NCBI GenBank assembly: GCA_045114665.1
Contig: JBGUKW010000197.1
Span: 1-11,017, forward strand
DNA length: 11,017 bases
From: CADAWZ01 sp045114665
GTDB taxonomy: Bacteria; Vulcanimicrobiota; CADAWZ01
Direction: 5' to 3'
Below, one piece after another: positions 5,969 through 11,017 of the stretch. The notes beneath the pieces were generated by a model that worked only from the letters and a program-made list of their open reading frames with translations, did no database searches and was not told the DNA's origin. Position numbers and translations under genes: made by a program. Numbering within the stretch: the stretch's first letter is position 1; the number at the start of each line of letters is the position of its first letter.

Positions 5969-8515
5969 TTAACAATAATCACCAAAGTCATCATTACCTT
6001 CTGAAAGACTGTCCAAAAACCCCATGGTCGTATCTGCATCCGGTAAAACAACATCAGGCTCGACAATTTCTTCTTTCTTTTTTTCCTGTATTTTTTTTGT
6101 TGATGATTTGTTATATTGTTGTTTAATATTTTCCTTCTTTTTTTGCTCTTTCTTCTCTTGAGTAAAAGAAAAATTACTATTTTTTTTCTTTACTCCGGCC
6201 ATTTTTTCATAAGAATCATCTTTTTGCTGTGAAAAATCTTTATTTGTTTCTAAAACCTCTTCATGAGTATATTTATCTCTATTTATCATAGGAGGTTCTT
6301 CATCTTTTAGAATACGGTTAGCAGTAAAATCAGCCACTTTTTCTCCTTGGGAAGGAGTTTCTTTTCCCACTTTTATACTTGCTATATTAGAAGCAAAATT
6401 TTCCGTTTCTTTTCTTTTTTTATCTTTATTGTTTAATACATTTAAGACTTTTTCGTTTTCTTTTGTTCTTTTTATTTTTTGCTCTTTTGTATCAACAACG
6501 ACAGTCCGTTTTTCGGAATCTGGAGTTTCACTCTTAAAGCGGGATTTAATATTTTTGGCAGTAATCCCATTTTCTTTTACAAAATCCTCAGTAGACAAAG
6601 TGTCTCCAATCACAGCATTCTTCTTTTCTTCTTCAGTCACTTTTTCCAAATCATTTAAAGAAAGAGGTTTACTGTTATCCTGTTTTATCTTATAAATATT
6701 TTTCTTATCAGCATCTCCCGTATATTTGTAATTAGGGTGGTTCGGATAATCATATTTTTTAGTAAGAAATGGATTAATACCACGAATAGTAACGATACAT
6801 TCATTTGCATCTAATAAACTCAGCTCATTTGTATTCATTAACTCTCTACCGGTAAGATTAAAGCTTTGATTTGAGCTAGTACTTTTTCCGTTACTACGAG
6901 AAGTATTACGGACTTTAATCGTAGTCTTTCCAAGTTTTTCACTAAGGAATGTAAGTGTTTTTTTATCACTACCTCCCAAAAAGATATAGGTATCGCAGTT
7001 ACCAATTAAATCATCACTTGATTTTTCGTATAATGCTTCTAACTGTGCTATATTTTGAAGGATTATGGTACAAGATATTTCATATTTACGCATAGTAGCT
7101 AACTTTTTTTCAAAATTAGGGATTAAGCCGATATTGGCAAATTCGTCTAGCATAAAACGAACATGATGTGCTAATTTTAAATTGCCATGTTCTTTCGTAC
7201 ATCCCTTATGTTCCTTTAAAAAGATAGCTGCTTCTTCTTCATTAGGGACAAAGCAATTTCTTGTTCCATCTGGGTTATTGATGTAGAATCCTTTTGGACA
7301 TTCTTTTTCAGCATGAAAATATAAAGTCTCAAATAATTGGGAATACATTAAACTAGCTAAAAAGTTGAATGTATCATCAGCGGCAGGAAGGATGACAAAG
7401 AGTGCCTGTTTTGTATCTCCCATCTCTCCAAGCTTAATGTTATCAGTATTTGTCAGGTTTGCAACGTCTGGAATATCAAATACATTTAATCTTACGGCAC
7501 AAGAAATTAAAATGCTTTTTAAAGTTTTTCCGGCCCCCATTTTAAATGTCTGATAACTTTTATAGCCTAAATCATTAGGATTTTTACTGCCAATTGATTC
7601 AAAAATAGTATCTAATGGAGACTTTGCATTTGGGTTATCTTCATCGATAACGGCTGCACGTAAAAGTTTCATAACGGAAGTGAAATTCTGTTCCTCTTTA
7701 CTTCTATGGTCCTTTAAATAAAAAACAAGAGCCTGTAAGAGGGCTGTTTCTGATTTTTCCCAGAATGGGTCACCTCCCGATTTTCCGTTATTTGTGTTTT
7801 TAATAAGGCAATTGATAAGCTGTAAAACACCATTATCATCACGGATATACATAAATGGGTTATAACAATTGCTTTTATTCATATCTACCAGATTAAACAC
7901 TTTGATTTCATACCCCTGTTTTTCAAGGAAAGAACCGCAACTAGCCAATAATTCTCCGGATGGGTCAGTTATGACATAATTACAGTTTGCCTGCAATAAG
8001 TTTGGTTTTACCACATAACGAGATTTACCGGAACCGGAACCACCGGTTATCAAAATATTATTATTTATAAAAGTTCGTTTTGTATCCATATTTAAAAAAA
8101 CGTCATTTGATAATATCATATTTCTAGGGCCATCATGTTTTTTACTTTTTGGTGGGTCTGAATATTTTTTGTTATACTTATCAAGTTTGGTGTTCCATTT
8201 TGCAGAACCTTGTGCAGTCTTATCATTGGCATGTTCATTTTTCTTTTCATTTGTATAAAACAAGAAAATTACGCAAAGTACAAGGAAGATAAACGTTCCT
8301 GTATATCTACAATACTCCGCCTTTAATGGAAAAACACAAAACGGCGTATTCATCATTTCGTTGAAGGCCGGCATGATAAAACTTATCACTTCGTTTTCTG
8401 AGTTTGAAGAAAGGGTCATCAAATAGCCTACATGAAAAGAAAGAAAAACAGCGATTGCAGTAACGATAACACCAAAATAAATGTACAGCATAAAGTCATT
8501 TTTTTTTGGTCTCAT
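5969..8515 (-). CDS. VirD4/TraG-type conjugative coupling ATPase, 848 residues
   Basis: Coupling proteins join the DNA-bound relaxase complex to the secretion channel and use ATP to drive transfer. Two N-terminal membrane helices are visible at about residues 9-33 and 72-88. The Walker A motif GGSGSGKS is at about 158-165, followed by ITDPSGEL at about 182-189 as in TraG/VirD4. A Walker B-type LDEFANIG lies at about 456-463, followed by the ATMRKYEISCTIILQNIAQLE region typical of the family. From about residue 600 a long Lys/Glu/Asn-rich tail, predicted disordered, ends in an acidic patch (SLSEGNDDFGDYC) that may bind partners. The start is the ATG at 8515 with a perfect AAAGGAGG. The open frame extends to 8662, overlapping the next gene, but would cross a terminator and motif copy d. 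The gene is a single unit with its own leader and terminator. Confidence 0.93.
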   Translation of the reverse strand: MRPKKNDFMLYIYFGVIVTAIAVFLSFHVGYLMTLSSNSENEVISFIMPAFNEMMNTPFCVFPLKAEYCRYTGTFIFLVLCVIFLFYTNEKKNEHANDKTAQGSAKWNTKLDKYNKKYSDPPKSKKHDGPRNMILSNDVFLNMDTKRTFINNNILITGGSGSGKSRYVVKPNLLQANCNYVITDPSGELLASCGSFLEKQGYEIKVFNLVDMNKSNCYNPFMYIRDDNGVLQLINCLIKNTNNGKSGGDPFWEKSETALLQALVFYLKDHRSKEEQNFTSVMKLLRAAVIDEDNPNAKSPLDTIFESIGSKNPNDLGYKSYQTFKMGAGKTLKSILISCAVRLNVFDIPDVANLTNTDNIKLGEMGDTKQALFVILPAADDTFNFLASLMYSQLFETLYFHAEKECPKGFYINNPDGTRNCFVPNEEEAAIFLKEHKGCTKEHGNLKLAHHVRFMLDEFANIGLIPNFEKKLATMRKYEISCTIILQNIAQLEALYEKSSDDLIGNCDTYIFLGGSDKKTLTFLSEKLGKTTIKVRNTSRSNGKSTSSNQSFNLTGRELMNTNELSLLDANECIVTIRGINPFLTKKYDYPNHPNYKYTGDADKKNIYKIKQDNSKPLSLNDLEKVTEEEKKNAVIGDTLSTEDFVKENGITAKNIKSRFKSETPDSEKRTVVVDTKEQKIKRTKENEKVLNVLNNKDKKRKETENFASNIASIKVGKETPSQGEKVADFTANRILKDEEPPMINRDKYTHEEVLETNKDFSQQKDDSYEKMAGVKKKNSNFSFTQEKKEQKKKENIKQQYNKSSTKKIQEKKKEEIVEPDVVLPDADTTMGFLDSLSEGNDDFGDYC

Positions 8516-8523
8516 AACAAAAA

Positions 8524-8589
8524 GCGCCTCCTTTAAAAAAAAAGTTAAAAATATTTCTTCTACTTTTAATATGAGTTTTGGGAAGGCGC
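8524..8589 (-). promoter_or_regulatory. Coupling-protein leader able to hide its ribosome binding site
   Basis: On the minus strand GCGCCTTCC (8581-8589) lies just after the previous terminator, and the ribosome site GGAGGCGC is at 8524-8531. They pair over eight bases with one bulged T. Shared-motif copy d lies between the arms. A transcript that begins at the motif lacks the upstream arm and keeps the ribosome site open, while a read-through transcript carries both arms and could hide it. Confidence 0.45.
8565..8579 (-). promoter_or_regulatory. Shared leader motif, copy d
   Basis: Minus-strand AAAACTCATATTAAA, 49 bases before the coupling-protein start at 8515 and 10 bases beyond the terminator T-run. 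Confidence 0.7.
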
Positions 8590-8625
8590 AAAAAAAAAGA
8601 GACACATACTTGCTGCATCTCTTTT
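8590..8625 (-). terminator. Terminator of the 470-residue gene
   Basis: AAAAGAGA (minus strand, 8618-8625) pairs with TCTCTTTT (8595-8602). A few further weak pairs extend into the loop, and the T-run continues to 8590. It begins five bases after the stop codon at 8631. Confidence 0.75.
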
Positions 8626-8630
8626 CATGC

Positions 8631-10043
8631 TTATCGAGTTGTTTCAATTTCTTCTCTTTCAATGCTAATATTTTGAGTAATGGTCATATCTTCAATAAAT
8701 TGGTCAATGTTGTGTTCCAAATCATTTTCTGTTGGAACATAAATAGTGACATTTGGACGAGTCTGATACTCTTCTATGACCTCCTGCGTTTTCTTTATAT
8801 ACTCACGAACATGAGATTGTTCTTTTTCCCCAAGTTCATCCAACATATTCGCAATATTTTCTGCTCTTTCAGCATTGTCCAACTTAATATCTACTTCATC
8901 AAGATTTTTCTTGTTTAAATCGTAAAATCGACTGAAAGTCAGATTACCCTCATACAGGTCAAAGATATTTTTTTCTAAATCGGCATTATCCTGCCCCAAA
9001 AAAGATTCAATAAGCTCTCGCCCCATTCTCTCTTTTTCAGCAAGGGAAAAATCTTCTTTTGAGATTGAAACACTGCCAATTTCTTTTTTTAATTCTTTCT
9101 CATATTCATAAATTTTTCTTTTTCTTTTGTCTTTTTCAAGGAGCATGATTTCTTCAAAGTCTTTTTTAGGTATGATGATTGGATTACTCATTGAATTGAT
9201 GTCAAGGTAAGAACATTTTATAATATCATCTTTTCTGGAATTTACTAAATCTCTCTTAATAAAAGGAGGCTCTCCTTCCCTGTCAATACAATGTCTTGTG
9301 TAACCGTTTCCGACTTCCACTCTATTTCCCGGGTTTTCTTTAGAAAATACAACAAAATCCTTTTCACTACATTCTTTAGATATTTTATTCATGATATATT
9401 CGCTTTGTTTTCTACTATTTTCTAGTTGTTTGTTTACACAATCGCCAAGTTCAGATGTTAATGTTACCCTTGCTTTTAAGTATAAGTTTTGCATTTTTTC
9501 CATATCTTTCTGAGAACAATACAAATCATAACCTTTTTCAGTCTCTTTTTTTGCAAACACAAGGTTATATTTTGAAGCACTGGTTCTCATAAGGGCTAGT
9601 TCATTCTTTGTTAAGCCCTCCATTTTAGCAAGGGGATTAAATTGCCCCGTCATTGGAGAAAGATTATTTTTTGCCAGAGTGTCAAAGGACACTTCTGCAA
9701 CTTGTTTATGTTTCAAATATAAAGTTTCCTTAGATTCCTGCACAAGGGGGAGGTCAGTATCTCGTGTGAGATAAACAATATGTCCGGTATTCGTATCAAT
9801 CATTCGATTATAAGGGACTCCTCTTCTCTCTAATTCAGTAGAAAATTCTTTAGACAGAATGTCATTGCATATTGTAAAATTGCACCCATTTGCCCCTTTT
9901 TCTTCAATATGAGTAAGCAGTTCTTTTGATGACTGGCTGTCGGAACGTTCTTTTAAAATTTCTTCAATCATTTTTAAGAGCTCTGTTAAAGTTTTTGATG
10001 TACTTGCCGTAAAAGTATTCATATAGTTTATTAACTCTGCCAT
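8631..10043 (-). CDS. Conjugation-linked protein of unknown function, 470 residues
   Basis: I do not recognise a firm family. The first 45 residues are helical (possible coiled coil). A compact domain at about 45-105 resembles nucleic-acid-associated ICE domains in style (FTICNDILSKEFSTELERRGVPY, then HIVYLTRDTDLPLV). A second segment at about 140-195 (GLTKNELALMRTSASKYNLVFAKKE, then DLYCSQKDMEKMQ) loosely recalls the DUF3801/PcfB proteins often coded just before VirD4 genes. After about 300 it is highly charged and helical, with EKDKRKRKIYEYEKELKKE and a Glu-rich C-terminus. It has no signal peptide or membrane helix, so it is probably cytoplasmic. An accessory factor helping the relaxosome meet the coupling protein is plausible from position and the PcfB resemblance, but unproven. 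The start ATG has GAAAGG 12 bases upstream. Motif copy e is 30 bases before it and a terminator follows. Confidence 0.75.
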   Translation of the reverse strand: MAELINYMNTFTASTSKTLTELLKMIEEILKERSDSQSSKELLTHIEEKGANGCNFTICNDILSKEFSTELERRGVPYNRMIDTNTGHIVYLTRDTDLPLVQESKETLYLKHKQVAEVSFDTLAKNNLSPMTGQFNPLAKMEGLTKNELALMRTSASKYNLVFAKKETEKGYDLYCSQKDMEKMQNLYLKARVTLTSELGDCVNKQLENSRKQSEYIMNKISKECSEKDFVVFSKENPGNRVEVGNGYTRHCIDREGEPPFIKRDLVNSRKDDIIKCSYLDINSMSNPIIIPKKDFEEIMLLEKDKRKRKIYEYEKELKKEIGSVSISKEDFSLAEKERMGRELIESFLGQDNADLEKNIFDLYEGNLTFSRFYDLNKKNLDEVDIKLDNAERAENIANMLDELGEKEQSHVREYIKKTQEVIEEYQTRPNVTIYVPTENDLEHNIDQFIEDMTITQNISIEREEIETTR

Positions 10044-10073
10044 AACTACATCATTCCTTTCATTTTTTCTATT

Positions 10074-10088
10074 TTTAATATGAGTTTT
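10074..10088 (-). promoter_or_regulatory. Shared leader motif, copy e
   Basis: Minus-strand AAAACTCATATTAAA, 30 bases before the start at 10043, the shortest spacing of the six. It is the only copy with no recognisable terminator between it and the preceding gene, so this unit may also receive read-through from the methyltransferase. Confidence 0.7.
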
Positions 10089-10106
10089 GAATGGAAAAAC
10101 AATTGT

Positions 10107-10766
10107 CTAACTACAGTGAATATCACAGCCAAGAAAATTTCTATTGGCAAGTTTGCAGGCCTCCAAAACAGAATATCCGCCAGCTGCAGGGTCCAAAATA
10201 ATATCATTTGTTGTAGATGTAGCCAAAATGAGTCGTCGTTGCAATTCTATTGGTTTACTGTGCGGATGTGTTTTTTTTACTTTTTCTTCCCACACATCTG
10301 GAATTGCATGGTCAGTCCAGCATCCTTTTGCTCTTACAGGAGATTTTTGTAACACTAAAAGATATTCTGATTTTCGTCTAGTCCGATAACCCATTCCAAT
10401 TTTTCCTTTGTTCCATACAATCATGTCTACAAGATTTAATTTTGTTTCAGAACACCAAGGAAGAATTCCCTGACACAAATGGAACTTATCTACCCAAAGG
10501 AATAGGTGTCCACTATTTTTTAGTATACGATTTATTTCTTTCAAAAAGAGAATGATAGTTTCTTGTGACATTTGTGGTAATTCACACCGAGCCTTGCCTC
10601 TACTTTTTCCTTCGTTACCATATTGTAGTTTATCTAAAACCCCTCGATATTGTGGGTCAAAAAACACAACAGAAATAGAAGAATCTATAGTGTCAGTGAG
10701 TAAATCTAATCCGTTTGTTGAGTTTTTCTGATTAAGAAGGTATTTTTCTGTTTTTAATGGATACAC
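10107..10766 (-). CDS. Orphan N4/N6 DNA methyltransferase, 219 residues
   Basis: Transfers a methyl group from S-adenosylmethionine to an exocyclic amino group of adenine or cytosine in DNA. The catalytic motif DPQY is at residues 37-40 (FFDPQYR), a family-typical HPHSKP is at 167-172, and the S-adenosylmethionine-binding motif is near the C-terminus, DPAAGGYSVLEAC at 192-204. This order, catalytic motif first, is the beta class. Motif I is unusual: DPAAGGY replaces the common DPF-GSGT. At 219 residues it is short, with a small target-recognition region (about 95-160). It starts at GTG, with AAAGAAAGG 10 bases upstream. No restriction enzyme is nearby, so it probably protects the element from host restriction or modulates its own DNA. 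It is the first gene after the terminator and motif copy f, and precedes the 470-residue gene by 63 bases. Confidence 0.88.
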   Translation of the reverse strand: MYPLKTEKYLLNQKNSTNGLDLLTDTIDSSISVVFFDPQYRGVLDKLQYGNEGKSRGKARCELPQMSQETIILFLKEINRILKNSGHLFLWVDKFHLCQGILPWCSETKLNLVDMIVWNKGKIGMGYRTRRKSEYLLVLQKSPVRAKGCWTDHAIPDVWEEKVKKTHPHSKPIELQRRLILATSTTNDIILDPAAGGYSVLEACKLANRNFLGCDIHCS

Positions 10767-10833
10767 AATAGCACAACCTTTCTTTCGATGCTCCCATGTT
10801 TTTATACACAGAAAGCATCAGTTTATTATCATC

Positions 10834-10848
10834 TTTAATATGAGTTTT
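10834..10848 (-). promoter_or_regulatory. Shared leader motif, copy f
   Basis: Minus-strand AAAACTCATATTAAA, 67 bases before the methyltransferase start and only a few bases beyond the terminator T-run at 10852. Confidence 0.7.
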
Positions 10849-10851
10849 TTG

Positions 10852-10890
10852 GTAAAAAAAAAGAGCCTCAAAAAAGTAATTTTTTGAGGC
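10852..10890 (-). terminator. Strong intrinsic terminator with no visible upstream gene
   Basis: A perfect 11-bp stem GCCTCAAAAAA / TTTTTTGAGGC (10865-10875 with 10880-10890) has a GTAA loop (TTAC on the minus strand) and TCTTTTTTTTT after it. It is the strongest terminator in the window. The 125 bases to its right code for nothing credible (at best an 18-codon frame). Confidence 0.85.
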
Positions 10891-10954
10891 AAAGTTCTGA
10901 TATTTCTATTTTATTAAGTTTTTTGATGTAAACATATGTAGTTTTGCAAGATGC

Positions 10955-11017
10955 ATCCTAATGTTCTCACACCTGATGCTCCCACGCATAAAAGCGTGGG
11001 GTTCTTAGATTATACAC
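10955..11017 (-). mobile_element. Probable 3' end of a second IS200/IS605-type element
   Basis: A 7-bp perfect hairpin (10981-10987 with 10994-11000, six-base loop) is preceded on the minus strand by TCTAAGAACC. This resembles the right-end hairpin and the preceding guide-RNA tail of IS200/IS605 elements carrying tnpB. If so, tnpB lies right of the window on the minus strand and the boundary falls shortly after the hairpin, near 10955-10975. A simple terminator is unlikely since no T-run follows on the minus strand. Confidence 0.45.

Noticed and set aside
8516..8662. N-terminal 49-codon extension of the coupling-protein frame
   Set aside because: It overlaps the previous gene and would translate across a terminator and motif copy d. 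The ATG at 8515 has a perfect AAAGGAGG.
8481..8918. Plus-strand open frame of 145 codons
   Set aside because: It is a shadow over two minus-strand genes and a terminator, rich in Phe/Leu/Ser as expected from the complement of Lys/Glu-rich coding sequence, with no ribosome site.
9901..9918. CTTCAATATGAGTAAG, partial match to the shared motif
   Set aside because: It lies inside the 470-residue gene, differs in the flanking T-run, and is what AT-rich coding sequence can produce by chance.
10080..10389. Two overlapping plus-strand frames opposite the methyltransferase
   Set aside because: They are antisense to conserved methyltransferase motifs, with no ribosome binding site or family resemblance.
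1..11017. CRISPR array, tRNA or rRNA
   Set aside because: No regularly spaced repeats of suitable length, no tRNA-like TTCGA arm with acceptor pairing, and no rRNA-like stretch were seen.

Overview
The window is AT-rich DNA with AAAGGAGG-type ribosome binding sites, U-tailed intrinsic terminators, lysine-rich proteins and Gram-positive conjugation families (PrgI, Maff2-like, VirD4/TraG). This points to a Bacillota host, most likely an anaerobic clostridium of the Lachnospiraceae type, and to an integrative conjugative element or conjugative plasmid. The taxonomic call is inference. All nine genes I accept lie on the minus strand.

Read in the direction of transcription (right to left), the layout is: an inward-facing hairpin that looks like the 3' end of an IS200/IS605-type element (10960-11017); a strong terminator with no gene in front of it; an orphan DNA methyltransferase (10107-10766); a 470-residue protein probably tied to conjugation (8631-10043); a VirD4/TraG coupling ATPase (5969-8515); a four-gene type IV secretion cluster of two related pilin-like proteins (5357-5725, 4936-5289), a TrbL/VirB6-like membrane protein (3856-4917) and a PrgI-family protein (3332-3835); a large secreted Ig-like repeat protein (1179-3164); and a small soluble protein of unknown role (484-1062). 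Positions 1-483 hold no gene. They carry another inward-facing IS200/IS605-like end and a run of stem-loops whose G.U pairs fit an RNA read from the plus strand. The VirB4 ATPase, relaxase and cell-wall hydrolase expected of a full transfer module are not in the window.

The most striking signal is an almost invariant 15-base motif, on the plus strand TTTAATATGA(G/T)TTTT, found six times, always in the same orientation and always in the leader of a transcription unit. In five of six cases it follows an intrinsic terminator, or sits within the same leader after one. Genes inside the pilin-TrbL-PrgI operon lack it. It behaves like an element-wide promoter or operator that starts each unit afresh. 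The surface protein is the only unit without an intact copy, and has instead a 19-bp perfect stem-loop in its leader, so it may be separately controlled cargo. Three start codons are moved inward from the longest reading frames because the ribosome binding sites and the motif copies show that the N-terminal extensions are untranslated leaders.
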